This document shows, in pieces, positions 25,931 through 33,984 of a stretch of 64,000 bases of DNA; positions within the stretch are counted from its first letter, which is position 1; each line of letters starts with the position of its first letter. Where the stretch lies: assembly GCA_030388725.1 (NCBI GenBank), contig CP128857.1:2542001-2606000 (forward strand), read 5' to 3'. The notes under the pieces were generated by a model. The model was not told where the DNA came from. It saw only the letters and a program-made list of their open reading frames with translations, and searched no databases. The position numbers were made by a program, and so were the translations under genes. This DNA comes from Prodigiosinella aquatilis. GTDB taxonomy: Bacteria; Pseudomonadota; Gammaproteobacteria; Enterobacterales; Enterobacteriaceae.

Positions 25931-27258
25931 GAAAGCTGTTTATTCAGTTTTTTCTGTTACTTTTTGCCAGCTTTTTGGTGATGACCCTGCTGGTCGGGTT
26001 GGTTTATAAAGTTACGGCCGAACGCGCGGGTCGACAGTCCATGAATGATCTGATGAAAAGCTCACTTTATCTGATCCGTAATGAGCTGCGCGCTATTCCC
26101 CCACGCGAATGGCATCAGACCATTAATCAGATGGACCTGAATCTCTCGTTCAAACTGCATATTGAACCCATCAATAAATACACCCTCAGTACCCGGGAAC
26201 ATCAGCGCCTGGTACAAGGCGAGATCATCGCACTGGACGATGAATACACGTTTATTCAACGCATCCCCCGTAGCCATTACGTTTTGGCCGTTGGTCCGAT
26301 TCCTTATCTGTTTTTCCTGCATGAAATCCGACTTCTTAATCTATTTGTACTGATGCTGATTGGCCTGTCGCTGGCATTACCCGTATTTTTGTGGATGCGC
26401 CCACACTGGAAAGCGATGCTGCAACTGGAAAGCGCAGCCCAACGACTAGGGGACGGGCATCTAGAAGAACGTACTCACTTTGACAACACCTCTAGTCTTT
26501 TCCGTCTCGGGGTGGCCTTTAATCGTATGGCGGACAATCTGAATCAACTGATTGCCAGTAAAAAACAACTCATTGATAACATCGCTCATGAACTGAGAAC
26601 GCCCTTGGTGCGCCTGCGCTACCGCCTGGCAATCAGCGACAATCTGACCGAAAAAGAGCAAGAATCGATTAACCGGGACATCAGTCAACTGGAGGCATTA
26701 ATTGATGAATTACTCACTTATGCTCGTCTTGATCGACCACAGGTCACACTGCACCTGGAAGCCATTGCCTTATCAGACTGGTTACAAAAGCGGGTTCAGG
26801 ATTTTCAACTGGTTCATGCGGATAAAAAAATTGAGCTGGATATTCATCAATCCGCTAATTTCGGCTATGTCGATTTACGGCTGATGGAGCGAGTTTTAAA
26901 TAATCTGGTCACTAATGCGCTGCGTTTCTGCAAAAGCCGCTTGCGAATAGGACTCACGCTGGATCAAGGCGTAGCCTGTCTGCAAGTTGAAGATGATGGG
27001 CCCGGTATCGCCCCACAGGATAGAGAAACCATCTTTGAACCTTTTATTCGGCTTGATTCTGGTATTGAAAACAGCAGTGGCGGCTGTGGACTGGGACTGG
27101 CGATTGTTCACGCCATCGTCCGCGCTCATGGTGGAGACATCAGTGTGAAAAGCAGTTCACTGGGCGGTGCACGGTTTATTTTTCGCTGGCCGGTCATCAC
27201 CTCTACATCGGCTTCCGGTGGTTTGCCGACAAAGGTTGTACAATCCGTTACACGCTGA
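25927..27258 (+). CDS. rstB: Sensor histidine kinase RstB
   Basis: A 443-residue inner-membrane kinase. TM1 is FIQFFLLLFASFLVMTLLVG; the periplasmic sensor covers about residues 30-135; TM2 is LLNLFVLMLIGLSLALPVFL, followed by HAMP. The phospho-acceptor His221 is in NIAHELRTPLVRLRYRLA. The ATP-binding boxes are N (VLNNLVTNALRFC), G1 (VEDDGPGIAPQDRETIFEPF) and G2 (GGCGLGLAIVHAIVRAHGGD). The extreme 3' end also carries a candidate RstA-binding site for asr. Confidence 0.94.
   Translation: MRKLFIQFFLLLFASFLVMTLLVGLVYKVTAERAGRQSMNDLMKSSLYLIRNELRAIPPREWHQTINQMDLNLSFKLHIEPINKYTLSTREHQRLVQGEIIALDDEYTFIQRIPRSHYVLAVGPIPYLFFLHEIRLLNLFVLMLIGLSLALPVFLWMRPHWKAMLQLESAAQRLGDGHLEERTHFDNTSSLFRLGVAFNRMADNLNQLIASKKQLIDNIAHELRTPLVRLRYRLAISDNLTEKEQESINRDISQLEALIDELLTYARLDRPQVTLHLEAIALSDWLQKRVQDFQLVHADKKIELDIHQSANFGYVDLRLMERVLNNLVTNALRFCKSRLRIGLTLDQGVACLQVEDDGPGIAPQDRETIFEPFIRLDSGIENSSGGCGLGLAIVHAIVRAHGGDISVKSSSLGGARFIFRWPVITSTSASGGLPTKVVQSVTR
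27239..27252 (+). promoter_or_regulatory. Candidate RstA box upstream of asr
   Basis: TACAATCCGTTACA agrees with the published E. coli RstA box TACATNTNGTTACA at 10 of the 12 specified positions. It lies within the last codons of rstB, about 107 bp before the asr start and about 40 bp upstream of the TATATT-like sequence near 27286, a sensible activator position. Confidence 0.72.
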
Positions 27259-27358
27259 AACCAATCACTCACAGAGTGATAGCTTATATTCGCTTATTCT
27301 CCTTTCATCGGCCCACATTAGGGGTTCGAAATACGAATTGGATAATGAGGAAATGATG

Positions 27359-27688
27359 ATGAATAAAGTATTAGTAATGATCGCAGGTGTAGCTCTGGGT
27401 CTGTCCTCTGTTGCCTTTGCAGCTGATGCAGCTACAACGGCGCCTACCGCTAGCGCACCAACAACTATGGCTAAAACAGCCCATGTTAAGAAACATGTTA
27501 AGCACGTAAAACATGTTAAGCATGTAAAACATGCAAAACAAACAGCAACTCCTGCTCAAAAAGCACAGGCCGCTAAGAAAAAAGTTGTGAAAAAACACGT
27601 TACCCCTGCCCAGAAAGCTCAGGCAGCCAAGAAAAAAGTTATGAAAAAACACACTCCGGCCAAGAAGACTGCTACCCCGGCAGCTTAA
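27359..27688 (+). CDS. asr: Acid shock protein Asr
   Basis: A small secreted basic protein that protects the periplasm in acid. The signal peptide is MNKVLVMIAGVALGLSSVAF with cleavage after AFA; the mature part is Lys/His/Ala-rich with tandem repeats: four HVK units (coding repeats near 27490-27530) and two copies of TPAQKAQAAKKKV, the hallmark of Asr. It has 109 residues; E. coli Asr has 102. Three consecutive ATGs (27353, 27356, 27359) follow GAGG at 27347-27350; the third gives the best spacing and the usual N-terminus. It lies directly downstream of rstB, with an RstA box in between. Confidence 0.95.
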   Translation: MNKVLVMIAGVALGLSSVAFAADAATTAPTASAPTTMAKTAHVKKHVKHVKHVKHVKHAKQTATPAQKAQAAKKKVVKKHVTPAQKAQAAKKKVMKKHTPAKKTATPAA

Positions 27689-27771
27689 TTAAGCGTGCTG
27701 TCTATCGACAGTCATGAATACAGGAAGTGATTCGCTCATTATTCAACTTCCAGCATGACATAAGTGACCTT

Positions 27772-27798
27772 AAACACCCGGTTTGACCGGGTGTTTAT
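27772..27798 (+). terminator. Rho-independent terminator after asr
   Basis: AAACACCCGG and CCGGGTGTTT form a perfect 10-bp stem around TTTGA, followed by ATTTC. It is placed between asr and ydgU; readthrough would be needed for cotranscription of ydgU. Confidence 0.8.
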
Positions 27799-27815
27799 TT
27801 CATGGGGATAGGATG

Positions 27816-27896
27816 ATGCTGCGTCGTTATTCATTTGAAATCGTATTGTCCTTTCTGCTTATTTGTGCGTTGGTTATCATACTGTTTTTCCTGTAA
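27816..27896 (+). CDS. ydgU: Small membrane protein YdgU
   Basis: A 26-residue single-pass hydrophobic peptide starting MLRRYSFEIVLSFLL and ending ALVIILFFL. It aligns with the 27-residue E. coli YdgU (positively charged N-terminus, R-Y-x-F-E, then a hydrophobic helix with C-A-L) and lies in the same place, between asr and ydgD. An ATG at 27813 is alternative; GGGGATAGG ends at 27812, which would favour a start a little downstream. The function is unknown, and it is easily missed because of its size. Confidence 0.8.
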   Translation: MLRRYSFEIVLSFLLICALVIILFFL

Positions 27897-28036
27897 TTTA
27901 TTTTCATGTCACCGACGGCATGACAACAATGGTGCCCGATCCGTCCAACAGCAAATCCATCTATAGTTATTTTATACTATTAGCTATTTCACCCCATTGT
28001 TAACACGCTGAATTTTACTCAAAGGCGAACTCTTCT

Positions 28037-28852
28037 ATGCGCATATCAGCCTGTTTGTTATGTTCATTCACCCTTCTTGCGCCAACGGTTTGGGCAGATA
28101 CCGTTCCCAGCGCTGAGCAGCAAAAGCAAATCCTGTTTTTTAACCATGATGATCGCGATAAAGTTCCTGATGTATCTCAATGGCCCTGGCAGGCCATCGG
28201 CCAGTTAGAAACCGCTGGCGGTAATCTCTGCACGGCAACACTGATTTCGCCACATCTGGCACTTACCGCAGGACATTGCGTGCTTGCGCCTCCAGGTGTC
28301 GCCGACAAACCCATTGCCTTGCGCTTTTTACCTACCGGCAACGGCTGGCGCTATGAGACCCACCAGATTGTAGCGCTAACCAACAGACGGCTGGCCAAAC
28401 GGCTGAAGGCCGACGGAGACGATTGGATCGTTCCTCCCGCTGCGGCACCGTGGGATTACGCGCTTATCCGCCTGAAACAGACGCCTCCCGATATCAAACC
28501 ATTACCGTTATGGTCAGGCTCGCTGGGGGCATTGAAAATCGCCTTGGCACAGGCACACCAGCGCGTTACTCAGGCGGGTTATCCGGAAGATCACCAGGAA
28601 ACACTATACCGGCACCAGAATTGTCTGATCACGGGTTGGGTACATAAGGCCGTGATGTCGCATCGGTGCGACACTTTACCGGGCGACAGTGGCTCGCCGT
28701 TGATGTTGAAAACCCCCGGTGGCTGGGTGTTAGTGGGGATTCAGAGTTCCGCTCCGGACGCCAGTGCCCGAAACCAGGCAGACAACCGTGCCGTGGCCGT
28801 TACCGCTATTCGTCAACAATTAGAAACGTTGTCTGAACGCGCATCCCATTGA
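28037..28852 (+). CDS. ydgD: Exported trypsin-like serine protease YdgD
   Basis: A 271-residue S1-family protease with a signal peptide (MRISACLLCSFTLLAPTVWA). The catalytic triad is readable: His in ALTAGHCVL near residue 84, Asp in WDYALIRL near 140, and Ser in LPGDSGSPLML near 220. The position after asr-ydgU matches ydgD of E. coli. It acts in the periplasm; substrates are unknown. Disulfide cysteines flank the active site (LCTATLI, HRCDTLPG). Confidence 0.92.
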   Translation: MRISACLLCSFTLLAPTVWADTVPSAEQQKQILFFNHDDRDKVPDVSQWPWQAIGQLETAGGNLCTATLISPHLALTAGHCVLAPPGVADKPIALRFLPTGNGWRYETHQIVALTNRRLAKRLKADGDDWIVPPAAAPWDYALIRLKQTPPDIKPLPLWSGSLGALKIALAQAHQRVTQAGYPEDHQETLYRHQNCLITGWVHKAVMSHRCDTLPGDSGSPLMLKTPGGWVLVGIQSSAPDASARNQADNRAVAVTAIRQQLETLSERASH

Positions 28853-28966
28853 GTCAGTTTATCGGCGTTTCCTGAACAGAAAACGCCCTTTTTCTGAAAA
28901 GTGGTTACCGTATCTGCCCGTCCAATGGCATGAACGGGGATGACCGGAACCGGGGAAAAACCAGGT

Positions 28967-31900
28967 TTAAACGTCAAGCTGCTCCATCGCTTGCAGGATG
29001 CGTTTATCAGAAATGGGGTAAGGCGTACCAAGTTGCTGGGCAAAATAGCTGACCCGCAGTTCTTCAATCATCCAGCGAATCGCTTTTACGTCCTCATCAT
29101 CCCGACGTTCCAGCGGCAATTTGTGCAACCACTGCTGCCAGGCCCGCTGAACCTGTTCGATTTTCAGCATCTGCGCCCGATCACGATTAATGTCTTGTGC
29201 CAGTTTTTCCAGCCGCCGTTCAATCGCCCGCAGATAACGCAATACATCCGGCAAACGCTGCCAGCCATTTTCAGTCACAAAGCCGCGGTAAACTAACCCA
29301 TTAAGCTGGGTTTTGATATCACTCAGCGCCAGCGCCATGGTAATGTCTACCCGCCCTTTCAACCGTTTGTTGATGGCAAAACCTGTCGTCAGGATCTGCT
29401 CTACTTGCCTGGCAATATCCACCACCGTGTCATTTAGCTCGGCACGGACTTTGTCATGCAACCGCAGATAATCCTCTTCTTTCCACACCGGTCCGCCAAA
29501 CTCCCTTATGAGCATATCCACACCACAGGCAATGCAGTCATCAATCAGATCCAGCACCTTGCCATAAGGATTAAAATACAATCCCAGCTTGGCTTTATTG
29601 GGCAACTTTTCATGTAGATACTTGATAGGGGAAGGAATATTCAGCAGTAACAATCGCCGCAACCCTCGCGACATCATTTGTTGCTGCTGATGTGGTGTAT
29701 CAAACAGGCGAATTGCCACGCTGTCCTTTTCATCCACTAACGCCGGATAGGCTTTCACCGCATAACCACCGCGTTTCTGCTCATAGCACTCGGGCAGGTG
29801 GTCAAAACTCCAGGTATGCAGATTATTTTGCTCAATACCCTCATCTGCCACAGCTGATAACGTTTGCTGTACCTTGTCTTTCAACTGTTCCTTCAGATTA
29901 CTCAAGCTTTTCCCTTCCCGCAGAGTACGATTCTTTTCATCTAGCACGCGGAAGGTCATTTTAAGATGATCGGGCACCTGATCCCACTGCCACTCTTCAC
30001 GAGGAACCGTCACGCCGGTCATCAAACGTAGTTCTCGTTCCAGCGCGTCCAACAGCCCTTTTCCCAGTGGTGTTACCCGGGCCAAAAACGCCTCAGCGTA
30101 GTTAGGTGCAGGCACAAAGTTGCGTCGAGTTGGTTTTGGCAGCGATTTAATCAGTGCAATCACCAATTCACGCCGCACGCCGGGAATCTGCCATTCAAAG
30201 CCGTCTTCTTTCACCTGATTGAGAATCGGCAATGGAATATGCACCGTAACGCCATCGGCGTCAGCCCCTGGTTCAAACTGATAGCTCAGCCGCAATTTAA
30301 TATTATCCTGGTGCCAGAAGTTGGGGTAATCCAGCGCACTGACGCTATCCGCACCGTCCTTGATCAGCATATTCTTTTCAAAATTCAGCAGATCAGCATC
30401 CGTCTGGCTGGCGGTCTTCCACCAGGCGTCAAAATGACGTGCGGAAATGACATCATGTGGAATCCGTTGATCGTAAAACGCAAACAACGTTTCATCATCC
30501 ACCAGGATGTCGCGACGGCGGGATTTGTTTTCCAGCTCCTCTACTTCAGCCAGTAGCTTCAGATTGGCGCGGAAAAATACATGCCGTGTCTGCCAGTCAC
30601 CTTCAACCAACCCGTGGCGGATAAACAGCTCACGGGATAGCTGCGGGTCAATGGAGCCATAATTCACCTTGCGTGCCGCCACGACCGGTAAACCGAACAG
30701 CGTTACCTTTTCCTGAGCGATGACCGCACCCTGTGCTTTCTCCCAATGTGGATCACTGTAACTGCGTTTAATCAGATGCTGGGCCAACGGTTCCACCCAT
30801 TCCGGTTCAATACGCGCGGCAATCCGCCCCCAGAGCCGGCTGGTTTCCACCAGTTCGGCCACCATGGTCCACTTGGGCGGCTTTTTAAACAAACCGGAGC
30901 CAGGGAAAATCACAAACCGGGTATTGCGTGCACCGCTGAACTCCGGCTTCTCCATATCTTTCTGTCCAATATGGGAAAGCAACCCGGAAAGTAACGCACA
31001 GTGAATGCTGAAGTAATCGGCAGGTTCGCTGTTAACCGGTAATCCCAGCTCTTTTACGACCTGACGCAACTGGGTATAGACATCCTGCCACTCACGCACT
31101 CGCAGGTAGTTCAGGAAATCGGTACGGCACAACTTGCGGAATTGGCTGGCAGACAACGCTTTCTGCTGCTCGCGCAAATAATCCCACAGTTTCACAAATG
31201 ACAGAAAATCAGACTCCTTATCGGCAAAGCGCCGATGTTTTTCATCTGACACCTGCTTCTTATCCAGTGGGCGCTCACGCGGATCCTGAATCGACAAGGC
31301 AGCAGTAATAATCATGACTTCACGGACACACCCCATCTTGCGAGCTTCAAGCACCATACGCGCCAACCGTGGATCGATAGGCAACTGTGCCAGTTGCTGC
31401 CCCTGTTGTGATAAATGGTAATGCCCGTTTTCTCCGCTTTGGATCGCGCCCAGTTCTTCCAGTAAACGGATACCATCTTGAATATTGCGTTTATCCGGCG
31501 CCTCGACAAATGGGAAAGCGGAAATATCGCCCAGCCCCAGTGACGTCATCTGCAAAATGACCGACGCCAGATTGGTACGCAGAATTTCCGGATCGGTAAA
31601 TTCTGGTCGTGAAAGGAAATCCTGCTCCGCATAAAGCCGGATACATATGCCAGCCGCTACGCGACCACAGCGGCCCTTCCGCTGGTTAGCCGATGCCTGT
31701 GAAATGGGTTCAATCGGTAGGCGCTGCACTTTGGTGCGGTAACTGTAACGGCTAATACGTGCCGTGCCGGGATCAATGACATACCGAATACCCGGCACCG
31801 TAAGCGAGGTTTCCGCCACGTTGGTGGCAAGCACAATGCGGCGACCATGATGCGACTGAAATACACGATTCTGCTCCTGATTGGATAGACGCGCATACAA

Positions 31901-32854
31901 AGGCAAAATTTCAGTATGGGGTAAATCCAGCCGGGTCAGCGCATCGGCGGTATCCCGGATTTCGCGTTCACCACTCATGAAAATCAGGATATCACCCGGC
32001 CCCTCGCGTCCCAGCTCATCCACCGCGTCGAAAATCGCTTGCAATTGATCGCGCTCACTGTCTTCCGCATCCTCCACCACCGGGCGGTAGCGTACATCCA
32101 CAGGATAGGTACGTCCGGAAACCTCAATAATTGGTGCCTGCCCGAAATGACGGGAAAAACGCTGAGGATCGATAGTGGCCGACGTGATGATGATTTTTAG
32201 GTCCGGACGTTTGGGCAGAATCTGCCGCAGATAGCCCAGAATAAAGTCGATATTCAAACTGCGCTCATGCGCTTCATCGATGATGATCGTGTCGTATTGC
32301 ATCAACAGCCGATCCTGCTGGATTTCCGCCAGCAAAATACCGTCGGTCATCAACTTGACCAGCGTGTTATCACCCACCTGATCATGAAAACGTACTTTAT
32401 AACCTATCGTGCCGCCCAACGGTGTTTCCAGCTCAGCGGCAATACGATCCGCCACCGTTCGTGCCGCCAGACGACGTGGCTGAGTATGACCAATGAGTCC
32501 CGTGATGCCTCGCCCCAGTTCCAGACAGATTTTAGGTAACTGGGTGGTTTTACCCGAACCGGTTTCCCCCGCCACAATCACCACCTGATGGTCGCGTATC
32601 GCCGCCAGAATAGCCTCTTTCTTCTGGCTGACCGGCAAAGCGTCGGGGTAAGTGATGACAGGCAGAGACGCGCGTCGGTTCTCCACCCGCTGGCGGGCGA
32701 CAAGAATTTCTCCCTCAATCTCCTGAGCAATCGCCGCCTGAGCTTGTGGTTTTGCCACTTTCATCGCGCCTTGCACACGGCGGCGCAAGCGTGGTTGATC
32801 GCGTAGCATTAACGTATTGATCTGAAGGCTTAATGCATTGAGAGGTGATTTCAC
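28967..32854 (-). CDS. hrpA: ATP-dependent RNA helicase HrpA
   Basis: A DEAH-box helicase of 1295 residues (E. coli HrpA is 1300), involved in mRNA processing and in rescue of stalled or collided ribosomes. Motif I is VIVAGETGSGKTTQLPKICL near residue 95, motif II TIIIDEAHERSLNIDF near 190, motif III IITSATIDPQRFSRHFG, and motif VI QRKGRCGRVAAGICIRLY. The long C-terminal region is HrpA-specific. The gene is convergent with ydgD and divergent from azoR. Confidence 0.96.
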   Translation of the reverse strand: MKSPLNALSLQINTLMLRDQPRLRRRVQGAMKVAKPQAQAAIAQEIEGEILVARQRVENRRASLPVITYPDALPVSQKKEAILAAIRDHQVVIVAGETGSGKTTQLPKICLELGRGITGLIGHTQPRRLAARTVADRIAAELETPLGGTIGYKVRFHDQVGDNTLVKLMTDGILLAEIQQDRLLMQYDTIIIDEAHERSLNIDFILGYLRQILPKRPDLKIIITSATIDPQRFSRHFGQAPIIEVSGRTYPVDVRYRPVVEDAEDSERDQLQAIFDAVDELGREGPGDILIFMSGEREIRDTADALTRLDLPHTEILPLYARLSNQEQNRVFQSHHGRRIVLATNVAETSLTVPGIRYVIDPGTARISRYSYRTKVQRLPIEPISQASANQRKGRCGRVAAGICIRLYAEQDFLSRPEFTDPEILRTNLASVILQMTSLGLGDISAFPFVEAPDKRNIQDGIRLLEELGAIQSGENGHYHLSQQGQQLAQLPIDPRLARMVLEARKMGCVREVMIITAALSIQDPRERPLDKKQVSDEKHRRFADKESDFLSFVKLWDYLREQQKALSASQFRKLCRTDFLNYLRVREWQDVYTQLRQVVKELGLPVNSEPADYFSIHCALLSGLLSHIGQKDMEKPEFSGARNTRFVIFPGSGLFKKPPKWTMVAELVETSRLWGRIAARIEPEWVEPLAQHLIKRSYSDPHWEKAQGAVIAQEKVTLFGLPVVAARKVNYGSIDPQLSRELFIRHGLVEGDWQTRHVFFRANLKLLAEVEELENKSRRRDILVDDETLFAFYDQRIPHDVISARHFDAWWKTASQTDADLLNFEKNMLIKDGADSVSALDYPNFWHQDNIKLRLSYQFEPGADADGVTVHIPLPILNQVKEDGFEWQIPGVRRELVIALIKSLPKPTRRNFVPAPNYAEAFLARVTPLGKGLLDALERELRLMTGVTVPREEWQWDQVPDHLKMTFRVLDEKNRTLREGKSLSNLKEQLKDKVQQTLSAVADEGIEQNNLHTWSFDHLPECYEQKRGGYAVKAYPALVDEKDSVAIRLFDTPHQQQQMMSRGLRRLLLLNIPSPIKYLHEKLPNKAKLGLYFNPYGKVLDLIDDCIACGVDMLIREFGGPVWKEEDYLRLHDKVRAELNDTVVDIARQVEQILTTGFAINKRLKGRVDITMALALSDIKTQLNGLVYRGFVTENGWQRLPDVLRYLRAIERRLEKLAQDINRDRAQMLKIEQVQRAWQQWLHKLPLERRDDEDVKAIRWMIEELRVSYFAQQLGTPYPISDKRILQAMEQLDV

Positions 32855-33084
32855 GGTGCGTTCCTTAAATACTTTTCTCTGTCGCAGAGCCGGTTACGGC
32901 GGTAATGCGGCGGGCATGGTATCACATTGGTGCCACGGGCTATAACACAGGGAGAAAATGCTCATTCAATAAAATCGAACAAAGCACTCGAAATATTCAG
33001 CTATCACGCCATCGACAACCTACCTATTATGCCTCTATTCGAAGACATATTCTTCGTGACCTTCAACAAGACAAGGAATTGGCA

Positions 33085-33690
33085 ATGAGTAAAGTATTAG
33101 TTCTGAAATCAAGTATTCTGGCCGACTTCTCTCAGTCAAACCAAATGGCTGACCACTTTACTGCTCAATGGTTGGCGGCTCATCCTGGTGATACCATTAC
33201 CGAACGCGATCTGGCTGCTGAGCCAGTGCCGGTACTGGATGGAGAACTGGTCGGCGCCATGCGTCCTTCCGATAAACCGTTGACGCCACGTCAGCAGGAA
33301 GCCTTGACGCTATCTGATGCGCTGATTACCGAACTACAGGCCCATGATGTCATTGTCATGACTGCACCGATGTATAACTTCAACATTCCCACCCAGCTAA
33401 AGAATTACTTTGATCTTATTGCCCGCGCTGGTGTGACATTCCGCTACAGTGAAAATGGCGTTGAAGGCCTGGTGAAAGGCAAACGAGCGGTGGTACTAAC
33501 CAGCCGCGGCGGTATCCATAAAGACGCGCCAAGTGACCTGCAAACCCCGTATCTGCGCTTGTTCCTCGGCTTTATTGGCATTACTGACGTTGAATTCGTA
33601 TTTGCAGAAGGTTTTGGCTATGGTCCGGATGTAGCACAAAAGGCCCTGCAAGACGCGAAAGACCAGTTGTCCCAGTTGGCAACAGCGTAA
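33085..33690 (+). CDS. azoR: FMN-dependent NADH-azoreductase AzoR
   Basis: A flavodoxin-like quinone and azo reductase of 201 residues, the exact family length when started at the ATG at 33085 (MSKVLVLKSSILADFSQSNQ) with AAGGAAT upstream; an in-frame upstream start at 32905 would add 60 non-family residues. FMN-binding motifs are MTAPMYNFNIPTQLKNYFD and VVLTSRGGIH. It reduces quinones and azo compounds with NADH and protects against thiol-specific and quinone stress. Confidence 0.94.
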   Translation: MSKVLVLKSSILADFSQSNQMADHFTAQWLAAHPGDTITERDLAAEPVPVLDGELVGAMRPSDKPLTPRQQEALTLSDALITELQAHDVIVMTAPMYNFNIPTQLKNYFDLIARAGVTFRYSENGVEGLVKGKRAVVLTSRGGIHKDAPSDLQTPYLRLFLGFIGITDVEFVFAEGFGYGPDVAQKALQDAKDQLSQLATA

Positions 33691-33735
33691 ACATCATCAT
33701 TCATTACCCCCCATTTTTTATTGTACTTTGGTAAT

Positions 33736-33966
33736 TTATTGCGCGCCTTTATCAGGCGCGCTTTTCTTTACCACTTCTCTGACTTTGGTGTCTGATTTTT
33801 CCAACATTTGGGCGGCGTCCTTATCCACCTTGATATGTATTTCATGATCAATTTTGACATTCATGTTAATCGTGATCGGCTCTTTGGACGCCGCCAGCTC
33901 AATCCGGGGCATGCATCCGGTAAGCCACACTATAGACAGTAATAAGGCAGCACAGACCTTTCTCAT
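33736..33966 (-). CDS. ynbE: Outer-membrane lipoprotein YnbE
   Basis: A 76-residue lipoprotein with a signal peptide and lipobox (LSIVWLTGCMPRIELAASKE), then the diagnostic PITINMNVKIDHEIHIKVDK. In E. coli YnbE multimerises and docks with YdbH to form an inter-membrane bridge for phospholipid transport. It follows ydbH by 18 bases on the minus strand. It is longer than the 61-residue E. coli protein because of a charged tail (SDTKVREVVKKSAPDKGAQ). The third gene of the usual operon, ydbL, is not present downstream. Confidence 0.9.
   Translation of the reverse strand: MRKVCAALLLSIVWLTGCMPRIELAASKEPITINMNVKIDHEIHIKVDKDAAQMLEKSDTKVREVVKKSAPDKGAQ
33741..33768 (+). terminator. Rho-independent terminator after azoR
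   Basis: GCGCGCC at 33741-33747 and GGCGCGC at 33755-33761 form a perfect stem around TTTATCA, followed by TTTTCTTT. The stem lies inside the last codons of convergent ynbE, so coding and termination functions overlap. Confidence 0.85.
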
Positions 33967-33984
33967 AGCATGATTCCTTAGTTA

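Noticed and set aside
27371..27652. 93-codon minus frame opposite asr
   Set aside because: Low-complexity shadow of the asr repeats.
27480..27660. Short direct repeats resembling a CRISPR-like array
   Set aside because: They are the in-frame Lys/His repeats of Asr; no spacers.
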